From: Phocaeicola vulgatus ATCC 8482
GTDB lineage: Bacteria > Bacteroidota > Bacteroidia > Bacteroidales > Bacteroidaceae
DNA: 64,000 bases
Assembly (NCBI RefSeq): GCF_000012825.1
Contig: NC_009614.1
Location: 992,001 to 1,056,000, forward strand
Direction of reading: 5' to 3'
A model generated the notes under the pieces. It did not search any database. It was given only the letters and a program-made list of their open reading frames with translations, and had not been told where the DNA came from. Positions 24,170-34,684 of this stretch are shown here, piece after piece (the first letter of the stretch is position 1; the number at the start of each line of letters is the position of its first letter). Position numbers and translations under genes: made by a program.

Positions 24170-24177
24170 CAAAAATA
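24170..24177 (-). promoter_or_regulatory. -7 element before the GH36 gene
   Basis: TATTTTTG on the minus strand matches TAnnTTTG, 17 bases before the 24152 start. The 24180-24260 stretch between this and the AraC gene has several CTCAAA and TTTGA half-sites that could bind the divergent regulator. Confidence 0.45.
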
Positions 24178-24294
24178 GAGAGAGAAGCTCAAAAATCCCT
24201 ACTCAAATGCGCCATAAAATAAGAATTTTGACGCTTATACCCTCAAAATCATCGAAATCAAGCCTGTATTGTAGGTAAAATCAAGGAAATATGC

Positions 24295-24302
24295 TATCTT
24301 TG
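24295..24302 (+). promoter_or_regulatory. -7 element before the AraC regulator gene
   Basis: TATCTTTG matches TAnnTTTG and lies 25 bases before ATG 24328. A TTG about 23 bases upstream is a weak -33 candidate. Confidence 0.55.
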
Positions 24303-24327
24303 TTATCCAATTCTAATACATGGATAT

Positions 24328-25224
24328 ATGCCACGAATTAAAGATGGATTTAAAGGAGAACGCGCTATCGTACTTCCTGCTTTTCTGATTGAAGAATTAA
24401 AGCAAGATCCGTTAGGCAGTGAACTTTACATCACAGATATAGGATATTATCCTCATGCCTATTTTCATTACCGGAAACGCGACACCGAGGAAGTAACCGA
24501 GTTTATCCTCATTTATTGTATGGAAGGAGAAGGGTGGTTCGAGTTAGACAAACATCAATATGCAGTTACCGCCAACCAATTTTTCATTCTACCCGAACAC
24601 CAAGCACACGCTTATGGCAGTAATGAGGAAAATCCCTGGACTATTTACTGGATCCATTTCAATGGAACAAAAGCTGCATTTTTCAGTGCCGGTTTTGACC
24701 GTCCGAAAAGCATCACTCCACAAGAGGATTCACGAATCAAAGAAAGATTAGTACTCTTCGAAGAAATCTACTCGTCCATCAGTTTCGGATATAGCAAAAA
24801 TTATATGCTTTATGCCACTACTAGTCTCTTCCATTTTTTAGGTTCCATGAAATTTATTGGCGAATATCGGGATTGTGGCTCTATGCGCAATAGTTACAGA
24901 AACAAAGATGTAGTGCAAATAGCGATTCATTTCATGCAAGAAAATTTGAGCAAGACCATTCGTCTGGCAGATATCGCTGCGGAAGTAAACCTCTCGGTTT
25001 CCTATTTCTCTAATCTGTTTGAAGAAAAGACAGGCTCCTCTCCTCTTCGATATCTTACCTATCTCAGAATACAGGAAGCCTGTCATTACCTGGATTTTAC
25101 CAACCTGAAAATTAACCAAATAAGTCCCTTGGTAGGCTATGAGGATTCTCTTTATTTCTCCCGGTTATTCACTAAGACGATGGGAGTGCCTCCATCAGCT
25201 TACAAAGAGAAGAAAAAAGGTTAA
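24328..25224 (+). CDS. AraC-family transcriptional regulator
   Basis: A 298-residue cytoplasmic regulator with an N-terminal cupin-like sugar-sensing domain (AraC-binding; E-G-W-F-E-L near 72 and F-F-I-L-P-E-H-Q-A-H near 88). The C-terminal HTH-18 domain covers about 195-295, with L-A-D-I-A-A-E-V-N-L-S-V-S-Y-F-S and the closing Y-E-D-S-L-Y-F-S-R-L-F near 272. It is divergent from the GH36 gene and convergent with the esterase gene, 13 bases apart. It would respond to a sugar released from the locus substrate, probably galactose or an alpha-galactoside. That ligand is inferred from the neighbour only. Confidence 0.9.
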   Translation: MPRIKDGFKGERAIVLPAFLIEELKQDPLGSELYITDIGYYPHAYFHYRKRDTEEVTEFILIYCMEGEGWFELDKHQYAVTANQFFILPEHQAHAYGSNEENPWTIYWIHFNGTKAAFFSAGFDRPKSITPQEDSRIKERLVLFEEIYSSISFGYSKNYMLYATTSLFHFLGSMKFIGEYRDCGSMRNSYRNKDVVQIAIHFMQENLSKTIRLADIAAEVNLSVSYFSNLFEEKTGSSPLRYLTYLRIQEACHYLDFTNLKINQISPLVGYEDSLYFSRLFTKTMGVPPSAYKEKKKG

Positions 25225-25236
25225 GACTTACGCCAT

Positions 25237-27204
25237 CTACCAACAGTCGGTCCGGAAAGGAGCAACCGGGAGGCCGTTCTCTCCGTACAAATTACAATCC
25301 GGATTATCCGCCCAGCCATAACGTGCAGCAAGAGGGATAGAAACTTCAGGAGAAAAAACTATAATTTTCCCATTCTGGACCATCGCCTCTGCCGGATAAA
25401 ACACACGGTCCGGCCCTGCAATGGTAAAGCCTTTTAAAGTTGTACCTTTAATCTGAAATCCATCTTGCTTTTGTCCGAAATCCAATTCCATTTTATCCCC
25501 TTTGATTCTATAATTCCGGAATACAGGAGCCGAACCGGAAACATTTTTTCCATAACTACCGGCCAGGGCAACCAAGGCCAAACGGCGTCCCACCTCTTGC
25601 TTATTCTTAGGATGAATGTCATCAGCCAAACCAATATCAATGGTCACAGCCATACCAACTTGGTCAAGTTTTAATGCTTTAGTTTGTGCTTCACGCAAAG
25701 CCGCCCATTCGGAATCCGGCTGTATTTCCTTGGATTCCATAAAATTAGCCAATTGTACAAAATAAAAGGGGAAATCACTCCGCCATTGCCGGCGCCAATC
25801 CGTAATGAGAGCAGGAAACAAATCCCCATATTGTTCCGGACGGCCTACATTGGCTTCACCTTGATACCATATTACTCCTTTAATGGGAAAAGCAGTCCAT
25901 GGTTTGACCATCGCATTGAACAGCACCGTAGGGTAACTGGAACTTTGAATGGGAGAAACCGGTGCGGGTGGAAACCCTTTTAAAGAAAGTCCGATACGAT
26001 ATTTCCAATCTCCTGCCAAACAGATCCGCTTTCCATCAGCTTCTACATAAAGTTCCTCCGCCTTGCCATGAATACCGCCCTCTCCACCAAAATCAGAAAC
26101 ACGAACAGCAAGAACCGCCTTACCAGCCTTCACTAATTTTGCAGGAATGGTATAAGTACGCGGTGTCATATAACCTGCCCCTCGGGCAATCTCCACCCCA
26201 TTAAAATAAGTAATATCTTCATCATCAATCATCCCCAGTCGCAGCGTAAGCGGTTTTCCCGCCCACTCGGCAGGAATTTCCAAGGAACGGCGAAACCAGA
26301 TGATGCCGTCAAAATCTTTAAGTCCTTTGCCCTCCCAATAACCGGGTAGGGATATGGTCTGCCAGTCCTCTTCACTCAAGGAAGGTGCCGTCCAACAAAG
26401 TTTGCCGTTCTCCATTCCTTTGTCTTTTTCGGTGAACAGGGACTGCCAATGGGCGCGTTCTTCCGAGTAAGCTTGTTCCATCCGATTGGGATCAAAGCCG
26501 AGCCGCTCCAGTTTGTCCATTTCTTCCCGAAAGCCCATTACTTGCCGCAAGGTTTCATGGCTCGTCCATGCTTCGGCGGGCGTGCCTCCCCATGTACAGT
26601 CAATCACTCCTATCGGGACATTCAGTTCTTTCCACAACGCACGGGCATAGAAATAAGCCAATGCGGAGAACTCGGGCACCGTAGCGGATGAGCATTCCTG
26701 CCAGCCTCCCAGGGTAGATTCCACTTCTTTGAGTGGAGCCAAGGAGGTATTCTTCTTCACCTGAAACAGACGGATGGCGGGATAAGCCGCCTCTGCTATC
26801 TCCTGTTCATAGTTCATTACCTTTCCCCAGCCGGCTACCGGCATTTCCATGTTGGATTGTCCGGAGCAGAACCATACTTCGCCTATCATTACATTTTTCA
26901 GTTGCAGTTTCTTGCCGTCGGAGAAGGTGATCTCGTAAGGTCCTCCGGCTGCCGGGGTAGGAATCTTCAAACTCCATTTTCCCTGTCCGTCCGCCTCCGT
27001 ATAATACTCTTTTCCGTTCCATCCGGTTTTAACGGTCAACTGTTTATTCTTTGTTGCATCTCCATAAAACGTGATATCCGTTTTTTGCTGCAATACCATG
27101 TTATCTGTAAAAACAGAAGGTAATACGACTTTTGCTTGTAACACTCCGGTACAACCCCAGAGTGCCACAGCCATACATATACATTTCCACATAAATATAA
27201 ACAT
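25237..27204 (-). CDS. Sialate O-acetylesterase-family carbohydrate esterase
   Basis: This 655-residue exported esterase is of the SASA/sialate 9-O-acetylesterase group (CE20-like). The signal peptide ends near V-L-Q-A-K (about 24). The nucleophile S117 is in C-S-G-Q-S-N-M. A galactose-binding-type jelly-roll insert occupies about 290-400, and W-Y-Q-G-E-A-N follows near 445. The catalytic D-D-I-H-P lies near 535. It removes acetyl groups from a sugar before glycosidases act. SASA enzymes occur in both sialic-acid and plant-glycan loci. No sialidase is nearby, so an acetylated polysaccharide is the likelier target. It is the last gene of the SusCD pair A unit, 2 bases after susD. Confidence 0.88.
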   Translation of the reverse strand: MFIFMWKCICMAVALWGCTGVLQAKVVLPSVFTDNMVLQQKTDITFYGDATKNKQLTVKTGWNGKEYYTEADGQGKWSLKIPTPAAGGPYEITFSDGKKLQLKNVMIGEVWFCSGQSNMEMPVAGWGKVMNYEQEIAEAAYPAIRLFQVKKNTSLAPLKEVESTLGGWQECSSATVPEFSALAYFYARALWKELNVPIGVIDCTWGGTPAEAWTSHETLRQVMGFREEMDKLERLGFDPNRMEQAYSEERAHWQSLFTEKDKGMENGKLCWTAPSLSEEDWQTISLPGYWEGKGLKDFDGIIWFRRSLEIPAEWAGKPLTLRLGMIDDEDITYFNGVEIARGAGYMTPRTYTIPAKLVKAGKAVLAVRVSDFGGEGGIHGKAEELYVEADGKRICLAGDWKYRIGLSLKGFPPAPVSPIQSSSYPTVLFNAMVKPWTAFPIKGVIWYQGEANVGRPEQYGDLFPALITDWRRQWRSDFPFYFVQLANFMESKEIQPDSEWAALREAQTKALKLDQVGMAVTIDIGLADDIHPKNKQEVGRRLALVALAGSYGKNVSGSAPVFRNYRIKGDKMELDFGQKQDGFQIKGTTLKGFTIAGPDRVFYPAEAMVQNGKIIVFSPEVSIPLAARYGWADNPDCNLYGENGLPVAPFRTDCW

Positions 27205-27206
27205 GA

Positions 27207-29153
27207 TTATTCAATTCCCCATCCCGGATTCTGAACCAACTTCTCTACACGAAGAATATCTTCCTGCGGAATGGCAAAAAGATAATTCTTCTTTTCAAAC
27301 TTACGGGTATCAAACACCACTTTCTCAAAGAATGCAGGCGCATCGCTCCGATAGTTCATGCCATGCACTTCGCCGCCTTCTCCACCTTTGTGATAAGTAG
27401 GATAAACCCATCCGTCGCCCACTGCCATATCTGCAACCTTCCAACGGCGCACATCAAAGTAGTGATTCCACTCAAACATCAATTCCACTGTCCGCTCACG
27501 GCGAATGCGGTTGTCTACCTCTTCCCGATTTTCAGGATAGGCAATACGTTGGAAACCGTTATCATCCTGTCCCACCCCATATTCTGGAATGCCTGCACGG
27601 TGACGTACTTTATTGACATATTTCATTGCTTCCTTGTAATCTCCCGTAGCACTCAATGTTTCAGCATAATCCAAATAAACTTCTGCCAGGCGGAGCAAGA
27701 TATTGTAATAGAGTTCCTGTCTTCTATCTTCTCTAGCCATCTTACGTATACCATATCCACCCATCGGTGCATTATCCAAACATTTTTCATAGCCGGAATT
27801 TCCATTATTGGTCAAATCCGTTGTAATTTTACCAAATTCAGTACTTGTATTCAACCAAGTAGAACCGTTAAAAGTAATATTGGCATAAAAACGAGGTTCC
27901 CTATTAATCCATTGTTTCAAAACCATGTTATCATTCTTTAAAAAATAATTACGTGAAGGCACTAACGGATCATTATAGTCTTCGGGCCACCCATACATTT
28001 CGGCGGATGGAATTCCCGTATACTCAAATTTCTGATACTCAGGATCATCATCTATTCTTAAGCCATTCTTGGTGAAATACATATCTACCATTTCCTGAGT
28101 AGTAGAGAGCCCCATATCTCCCCTGACCGCATCATTATTCACATGACGGTGTCCAGGTGTCACATCAGAACTGCGCTCAATATCCTTTCCTTCACGGAAC
28201 CAAATAAGTTCGTCAGTAAATTTTTCACCGGCAGTTGCCTGGCGATAAGACTCATAGAAATCTATTTTCTCCTCTGCTGTATTCACAGTATGCAACTTGA
28301 ATATTGTTTGGTCAAACTCTCCCAAGAAATCCTGATAAGCTTTTTTTGCAATCTCCCATTTTTGGGCATCTTCTGTGGTAGGAATTAATTGGGTACCATC
28401 ATGGTTTTTCAAAGAAGCCATATCTTGATTCCCATTGAACAACGGGCTGGCAGCAAACAATAATGTTTTCGCTTTATAAGCTTTACAAAAGGCTTTATCT
28501 ACCCTACCCTTATTTACTCCTATAGCACGTTGCCAAGCTACTTCTGAGTATGCTATGTCAAGTTGCTTAGTAATAAAATCCACACATTGGTCTATTGTTC
28601 TACGTTCGCGCAATACTTCTTCAAGTGGCGCATCTACCGGAATAGGTTTTTCACCCAGTAAAGGCACAGGTCCATACATACGCATCAATAAAAAATAATA
28701 GTAAGCCCTCAATGCACGTGCTTGCCCTCTCATATTGACACGTTCTGTTTCTGGTATTTCTAGACAATTATCCACATTGGCAATAAACGTAGAGGCACGT
28801 TCTATTCCTTTGTAAAGTTCTCGATAAAAATACTGAAACTGTCCACAGGATGCATCCACCTTTCCACGAGCAACATCGTGTGATGAATGCCAATCATATG
28901 TATAATGTCCTTCTAACGAAGCAACAGTCCAAAAACCGCCATGGTACTCTCCGTCCCAATAATATTTTTCTCTTGATTCAGCCGGAACAAAGCTATATAC
29001 ATTTGCCAAAAAAGCCTTTGTCTTCACTTGATCTTTAAAACTCATTTCAATATCATACCGTATTCCCGGCATTTCGGCAAAAAAACTATCGCAAGAACTC
29101 AAACCTAACATTAGTCCTAAAGCAGCAACACTTACTTTAACTATATTTCTCAT
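27207..29153 (-). CDS. SusD-family lipoprotein, pair A
   Basis: This 648-residue surface lipoprotein is at the long end of the SusD size range. The lipobox L-S-S-C lies at about 18-21. The Q-A-R-A-L-R-A-Y-Y-Y-F-L-L-M-R-M-Y-G-P-V-P helix near 143-163 is the hallmark RagB/SusD segment. R-R-E-R-T-V-E-L-M-F-E-W-N and F-D-V-R-R-W near 560-580 are the conserved C-terminal blocks, and Q-N-P-G-W closes the protein. It follows its SusC by 28 bases and would bind oligosaccharides at the surface. It differs strongly from the pair B SusD, so the two pairs probably import different parts of the glycan. Confidence 0.92.
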   Translation of the reverse strand: MRNIVKVSVAALGLMLGLSSCDSFFAEMPGIRYDIEMSFKDQVKTKAFLANVYSFVPAESREKYYWDGEYHGGFWTVASLEGHYTYDWHSSHDVARGKVDASCGQFQYFYRELYKGIERASTFIANVDNCLEIPETERVNMRGQARALRAYYYFLLMRMYGPVPLLGEKPIPVDAPLEEVLRERRTIDQCVDFITKQLDIAYSEVAWQRAIGVNKGRVDKAFCKAYKAKTLLFAASPLFNGNQDMASLKNHDGTQLIPTTEDAQKWEIAKKAYQDFLGEFDQTIFKLHTVNTAEEKIDFYESYRQATAGEKFTDELIWFREGKDIERSSDVTPGHRHVNNDAVRGDMGLSTTQEMVDMYFTKNGLRIDDDPEYQKFEYTGIPSAEMYGWPEDYNDPLVPSRNYFLKNDNMVLKQWINREPRFYANITFNGSTWLNTSTEFGKITTDLTNNGNSGYEKCLDNAPMGGYGIRKMAREDRRQELYYNILLRLAEVYLDYAETLSATGDYKEAMKYVNKVRHRAGIPEYGVGQDDNGFQRIAYPENREEVDNRIRRERTVELMFEWNHYFDVRRWKVADMAVGDGWVYPTYHKGGEGGEVHGMNYRSDAPAFFEKVVFDTRKFEKKNYLFAIPQEDILRVEKLVQNPGWGIE

Positions 29154-29181
29154 AATCTTTTTTTATTGTTTTCATCTTTGC

Positions 29182-32100
29182 TTAAAAACTAAAATTCACT
29201 CCCAAAGAACAACTCATTACATTCGGATAAGCTGCTCCATTACTGGAATATACTTCCGGGTCCCATAGCTTGAACTTAGAGAAAGTCAGCAAATTAGTTC
29301 CCATCAAATAAATTCTAGCACCTTTTACACCAACTGATTTTAACGTATTTTCCGGCAGATTATAAGCTATATTAAACTGTTTCAACCGTAAATAGTCCAT
29401 ATTTCTTAACCACCATGTGCTAGCACGGTAGTTATTACTATTATTTGAGTTACCATAATGCAAACGTGGATAAAATACATCTTCATTAGTAGGATCATCA
29501 GGAGACCAGCGATCCTCTATGTTATCAAACAAGTTATCTATACCAGCCTGACTTGAAAATGGAATAATTGAATTTCCCGAAAGGCAAGTAGTAACATCTG
29601 CCGCTCCTTGAAACAAGGCACTTACCGAAAAATATCCAATTTGCACATCAAAGCCGAATCCGTAATTATATTTAGGAATAGTTCCTTGACCAATACGGCA
29701 GATATCATTTGAATCAATTTTCTTATCGTTATTTAAGTCGCGATATTTAATATCACCTATGTATACTTGACCAAACTGTGTGGCATGCTTTTCAATTTCT
29801 TCTTCACTAGTAAACAAGCCATCAGCAATAAGACCCCATTGTGAGAACACATTAGTGCCTCGTTTTTCCATCCAAGGATAAGGTTTCGGCGCTTCATCAT
29901 TCTCAATAATCTTATCTCTATTCCAAGAAGCATTTCCACGCAAAGTAAACGAAACCAAATCATTCACTTGCTGATTCCATTCTAACTGAAATTCAAATCC
30001 ACTATTATCAACAATTCCCAAATTACCTTTCGGAAGAGAAGATAGACCTAAATAAGTAGGCAATGTCTGACGATTTAAGAAAATACCTGTACGATGTTCT
30101 TTAAAATAATCCATCGTGACAGACAAACGGTCATTTAAAAACTTAATATCAATACCCCAATCTTGCTTATGTGATTTTGACCAAGTAACATTGGAACCAT
30201 AAGTATAAACCGCCCATCCTCCAGGACTACGCCAATCACCAAAATAATAATCCTGCGCACCTCCCATGGTTGCTTCATACAAGAAACGTGCTCCGGCATC
30301 ATCTGAACCTACCCAACCGTTAGTATATCTCAACTTCAAATAAGATATATACTTTTGTACTGGTGCCCAAAATTTTTCATTTGAGACAGCCCATCCCACA
30401 CCAAAAGCAGGAAATACCCCAAAGCGTCTGCCTGGCATAAAGTTCTCCGAACCGTTATAGCCTACATTAAATTCAGCAAAGTAACGGTCATTCCAAGAGT
30501 AAGTGGCACGTCCAGCAATGCTTTGGCTATTATAAGGTAATGTAGAAGCCATATCGCCTCCAGTAGTATTACGATAAGTCTTCTGGTTATAAAGGAACAA
30601 GCCACCTACCCGGTGCAAACCGAAAGCACGATCATAGTTCAATGAAGCTTCAAAATAAATGCTACGGTCACTACCGGTATCACCTCCACCATAATTCAAC
30701 TGATCGTCACCACTAATATAAATTTGATTCAAACGATAGGTCCCGTCTTCATTAAATACATCATTATTCCATAATCCGGTATTCGGGTCCTTAGAACCTG
30801 CATACCAATAGGTACTTTCCATTTTATTGTACTTCAACGTACGTCCAGTCCATGTATCAAATGCCAACGTCGCAGTTACAGATAAGCCCTTGCTCCAATT
30901 CCAAAAGTCCAAGTCATGAGCAATACGTAAGTTAGTATAAATCTTTGAATTATATTCATTTCTATAGCCCCGACGAGTAAGCATACCGTAAGGATTAGGA
31001 TTATAGTTATTACCATCTATCCCGGGAATGCTTCCATTTTGCATTAAGGTAGGATAATAAACAGGATTAATAGCCATAGCTGCTTCGTACAAAGTACCCG
31101 AATCTTCTTGTGGATAATTTGTTTCTGCAATGTATCCATTGACCCCCATATCAATACTTAACCGCTTCGTCGGCTTCAAATTCAAGTTCGAAGTAAAATT
31201 AAAACGATTATAATCCGTATTGATATTATAGTTCTGTTCATCCATTGAAGTTGTTTTCAATAAACCGGTTTCATTGTAATAAGACAATGATGCATAGTAA
31301 GTGGCATTGACAGAGCCGCCGCGGACATTGATATTGGCATGACGGTTATGCCCCATATCTCTAAACAGTTCATCCATCCAGTCTACTGCCGGATACAAAT
31401 AAGGATTATACATTTTCGGATTATCATTTGGCAACAAGCCATTCGCTTTTTTAGTTGCTTCAATATATTGAGGTGTATAAAGAACCTGTCCAGAATGGTC
31501 ATTGCCATATGCCTCATTGGCAGCATCCATGTATTGATAAGCATTAGCTAATTTTACCTGTTTGGTCAACATCGTTACCCCTTCATAATAATCCACAGAG
31601 AATTGGGGTTTCCCCACTCTACCTGGCTTTGTCTTTATCAAAATAACACCATTCGCACCCCGAACACCATAAACAGCAGTAGCCGAAGCATCTTTTAAGA
31701 TAGTAAACGATTCAATATCCTCAGGATCAAGTTGATTAAAAGTACGCTCCACCCCATCTACCAATACTAACGGAGAGGAAGACGTGAACGTAGAAATCCC
31801 ACGAATCCATATTTCAGAACCAGACTTACCCGGTTCTCCTGAACGTTGAATAGTCACCACACCTGGAATGCGTCCGGCAATAGCCGAAGATATATCTCCC
31901 GTTGCTGCTTTAATATCAGACATTTTAATAGAGCTCTGTGAACCAACTACTGAAACTTTACGCTGCGCCCCATATCCAACAACCACAACTTCATCTAATG
32001 CCGAAACATCTTCCTCCAATACAATATCAACAACATTCTTTTTTCCTATCCTCACTTCCTGAGTTTTATAACCAATATACGAAATTACCAATGTCGGTTG

Positions 32101-32334
32101 AGCCGATGATGTACTGATGGAGTACTGCCCATTTATATCGGTTATCACTCCATTTGAAGTACCTTTTTCTAAAATAGATACCCCAATCATCCATTCTCCT
32201 TTTACATCTGAAACACGTCCTACTATAGGGGCACGACTTTGCGCATCCACATATATACAAGCGCATACTAACAAGATACTTAACAAGTATCTTCTCAATT
32301 GATTTACTACTGTTTTCATACTATTATTATTCAA
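29182..32334 (-). CDS. SusC-family TonB-dependent transporter, pair A
   Basis: This 1050-residue outer-membrane transporter has a signal peptide to about residue 33, then a CarboxypepD_reg domain (G-R-V-S-D-V-K-G-E to about 110), the box L-D-E-V-V-V-V-G-Y-G near 115, a plug with V-Y-G-V-R-G-A-N-G-V-I-L near 225, and a barrel ending in V-N-F-S-F. There is no STN domain, so it is not itself a sigma-signalling transducer. Control should come from the HTCS or AraC regulator. It is 65 bases from the GH3 stop. Confidence 0.93.
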   Translation of the reverse strand: MNNNSMKTVVNQLRRYLLSILLVCACIYVDAQSRAPIVGRVSDVKGEWMIGVSILEKGTSNGVITDINGQYSISTSSAQPTLVISYIGYKTQEVRIGKKNVVDIVLEEDVSALDEVVVVGYGAQRKVSVVGSQSSIKMSDIKAATGDISSAIAGRIPGVVTIQRSGEPGKSGSEIWIRGISTFTSSSPLVLVDGVERTFNQLDPEDIESFTILKDASATAVYGVRGANGVILIKTKPGRVGKPQFSVDYYEGVTMLTKQVKLANAYQYMDAANEAYGNDHSGQVLYTPQYIEATKKANGLLPNDNPKMYNPYLYPAVDWMDELFRDMGHNRHANINVRGGSVNATYYASLSYYNETGLLKTTSMDEQNYNINTDYNRFNFTSNLNLKPTKRLSIDMGVNGYIAETNYPQEDSGTLYEAAMAINPVYYPTLMQNGSIPGIDGNNYNPNPYGMLTRRGYRNEYNSKIYTNLRIAHDLDFWNWSKGLSVTATLAFDTWTGRTLKYNKMESTYWYAGSKDPNTGLWNNDVFNEDGTYRLNQIYISGDDQLNYGGGDTGSDRSIYFEASLNYDRAFGLHRVGGLFLYNQKTYRNTTGGDMASTLPYNSQSIAGRATYSWNDRYFAEFNVGYNGSENFMPGRRFGVFPAFGVGWAVSNEKFWAPVQKYISYLKLRYTNGWVGSDDAGARFLYEATMGGAQDYYFGDWRSPGGWAVYTYGSNVTWSKSHKQDWGIDIKFLNDRLSVTMDYFKEHRTGIFLNRQTLPTYLGLSSLPKGNLGIVDNSGFEFQLEWNQQVNDLVSFTLRGNASWNRDKIIENDEAPKPYPWMEKRGTNVFSQWGLIADGLFTSEEEIEKHATQFGQVYIGDIKYRDLNNDKKIDSNDICRIGQGTIPKYNYGFGFDVQIGYFSVSALFQGAADVTTCLSGNSIIPFSSQAGIDNLFDNIEDRWSPDDPTNEDVFYPRLHYGNSNNSNNYRASTWWLRNMDYLRLKQFNIAYNLPENTLKSVGVKGARIYLMGTNLLTFSKFKLWDPEVYSSNGAAYPNVMSCSLGVNFSF

Positions 32335-32399
32335 GCAATCTGTTATTCTACAAGAGCAAAAACCATCCTTTTTTTATTCTTTACAAAAGTTTAAATTCC

Positions 32400-34673
32400 C
32401 TACCTCACTATTATTGTCCGCCTTATTCGGATATCATCAGAAGCTGATCCTATCTGTAGTTCAAACTCCCCAGGTTCTATAACTTCCTCCATATCGGCAT
32501 TATACAAAGCAAGTTCTGCTATTGGAAGTACTAATTTAACTTCTCTAGTATATCCTACAGGAACAAGCTCTTTTTGAAATGCCTTCAACTGTTGAATGGG
32601 AGTAGCCACCGTGCTTACTTTATCACGTACATAAAGCTGCACAACCTCCTTGCCATCGCACCTACCCGTATTCTTGATCATAACGGATACTTTCAATGTA
32701 TCACTTGCAGCCAATAACGTATCACTCAGTGCACAATCCACATAATCAAACGTAGTATAACTTTTTCCATGTCCAAAGTTCCATAAAGGTTCCGGTTTAT
32801 CAAAGATATAATGACCTTTAGGTTCTTCAGGAGTACCCGGCTGGTCAAAAGGTTCTTCACGATCTGTCACGAAATGATTATAAAAACAAGGAGTATTACC
32901 TGTGCTACGCGGGAAAGATACATTCAACTTACCCGACGGATTCACCTTTCCAAGCAAAATATCTGCCAATGTACATCCTTGCTGCTCACCTGCATACCAT
33001 TGCACCAACAATGCATCAGCATTTTCTTTCACCCAAGGCATAGCAAGCGGTTTACCTGCAATCAGAACGACAATCATAGGCTTACCCGTTTTCTTTATCT
33101 CCTTCAACAGCTCCTCCTGCACCCCAGGAAGTTCCAATGAGGAAAGATCAAATCCTTCACCTGCCGTAGAATATTTAGGACTTCTTCCCAAATAAGTGCT
33201 TCGTGTACCTACCGCCACCACAGCTATATCACTGTTACGGACAACTTCCACAGCTTCGGCAATATGTGATTTGTCCTGGCTCCACCAATCACATCCTTCA
33301 GCATGACGAATCATTATTTTATCACCTGCACTTTCCTGCAATCCTTGCAACAAACTGACCGCCTCTTTAGTATCCCCCATCGTCCAAGCGTAATCGCCCA
33401 ACACGGCTTGATTACTGTTAGGCCCCACCACTGCAACAGACTTGTATTTATTCAAGTCTAAAGGAAGAATATCATTTCTGTTTTCCAATAATACGGCACT
33501 CTCGTCAGCCACTTTCTTAGCCAATGCCACCTTTTCAGCATTGCGAACGACCTTCTTCACCAGTTTAGGATCACCATAAGTTTCATCAAATAAGCCCAAT
33601 TCAAACTTCACCGTCAATATTCTGCGCACAGCCTGATCTATATATGCAACATCAAGCCTTCCCTCCTCAACTTGTTTTTCCAATGTTTCGTAAGTCGAAT
33701 CAATGTTCAAGTCCACTCCGGCCATTAATGCCATACGCGCAGCCTCCTCACGGCTGCCTGCTGCATGATGAAAAGTCATCAGACGCTCCACCGAACCCCA
33801 GTCAGAATAAGCGTATCCTTTAAAGCCCAGTTCTCCCCGAAGAATATCAGTCATATAATAAGAAGAACCTGTAACCGGCACTCCATCATACGCACTGTAG
33901 CAAGTCATCACCGCCCACGGAGAAGTTTCCCTTATAGCTTTACGGAACGGATAAAGATAGAGACTACGCAATTCACGTTCTCCTCCACTTACTCCCGCAC
34001 AATTCAAGCCTCCAGACGGAGTACCATGGGCTACAAAATGCTTGGGCATACAAGTAATTCTGTATTTTTGATACCCTTTAATAAACGCCACTCCCATTTC
34101 CGCTATCAGATAAGGGTCCTCTCCGTATGTTTCTTCAATACGTCCCCAACGTAACTCGCGGGCAATGTCAAAAACCGGAGAAAGAATTTGATGAATACCT
34201 ATCGCCTTAGCCTCTTCGCCAGCCGCCTCAGTCATTTGTTGTATTAATTCAGGATTGAAAGTGCTTCCCTGCGCCAAAGCATGAGGAAACAGCGTACAAT
34301 TATTCTGAATAATACCCTGTATGCCCTCAGCAGAAGTTAACAACGGAATTCCCAAACGGGTCTTAGTACGCATATAATGCTGTAATTCTTTATACATCAC
34401 GGCGCAATCATAAGCAGACATACTCATTTCATGAGTTGTCCCATAACTTTCCCCCAAGAAGATCCGGTCAATCTCATCCAACCGACCAGACGCACGATTC
34501 TGCAATTGCAATACCTTTTCGTGCAATGTCATTCTAGACATAAGGTCGTCTACACGCTTCTCTATTGGAGCTGTTCTGTCTTTATAGAGAGGGGGGGCAT
34601 CTCCAGCCCAAGCTAAAGATGATACACTCATCACTATCCCCATACAGAACAGAATAAATTTATTAGTACACAT
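32400..34673 (-). CDS. GH3 beta-glycosidase, exported
   Basis: This 757-residue exo-acting GH3 has the signal peptide ending near L-A-W-A-G (about 23). The N-terminal TIM barrel has E-T-Y-G-E-D-P-Y near 190 and K-H-F-V-A-H-G near 215. The nucleophile is D291 in Y-S-D-W-G. The second domain holds the acid/base region A-G-E-G-F-D near 510. A C-terminal fibronectin-III-like domain follows. GH3 enzymes of this layout are beta-glucosidases or beta-xylosidases; the specificity is not resolved here. It lies 11 bases after the GH2 gene in the same unit. Confidence 0.92.
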   Translation of the reverse strand: MCTNKFILFCMGIVMSVSSLAWAGDAPPLYKDRTAPIEKRVDDLMSRMTLHEKVLQLQNRASGRLDEIDRIFLGESYGTTHEMSMSAYDCAVMYKELQHYMRTKTRLGIPLLTSAEGIQGIIQNNCTLFPHALAQGSTFNPELIQQMTEAAGEEAKAIGIHQILSPVFDIARELRWGRIEETYGEDPYLIAEMGVAFIKGYQKYRITCMPKHFVAHGTPSGGLNCAGVSGGERELRSLYLYPFRKAIRETSPWAVMTCYSAYDGVPVTGSSYYMTDILRGELGFKGYAYSDWGSVERLMTFHHAAGSREEAARMALMAGVDLNIDSTYETLEKQVEEGRLDVAYIDQAVRRILTVKFELGLFDETYGDPKLVKKVVRNAEKVALAKKVADESAVLLENRNDILPLDLNKYKSVAVVGPNSNQAVLGDYAWTMGDTKEAVSLLQGLQESAGDKIMIRHAEGCDWWSQDKSHIAEAVEVVRNSDIAVVAVGTRSTYLGRSPKYSTAGEGFDLSSLELPGVQEELLKEIKKTGKPMIVVLIAGKPLAMPWVKENADALLVQWYAGEQQGCTLADILLGKVNPSGKLNVSFPRSTGNTPCFYNHFVTDREEPFDQPGTPEEPKGHYIFDKPEPLWNFGHGKSYTTFDYVDCALSDTLLAASDTLKVSVMIKNTGRCDGKEVVQLYVRDKVSTVATPIQQLKAFQKELVPVGYTREVKLVLPIAELALYNADMEEVIEPGEFELQIGSASDDIRIRRTIIVR

Positions 34674-34684
34674 ACTAATCTGAA

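Noticed and set aside
25237..27204. True sialic-acid pathway gene
   Set aside because: The esterase belongs to the sialate O-acetylesterase family, but no sialidase, lyase or NanT-like gene is in the window. An acetylated glycan of another type is the safer reading.
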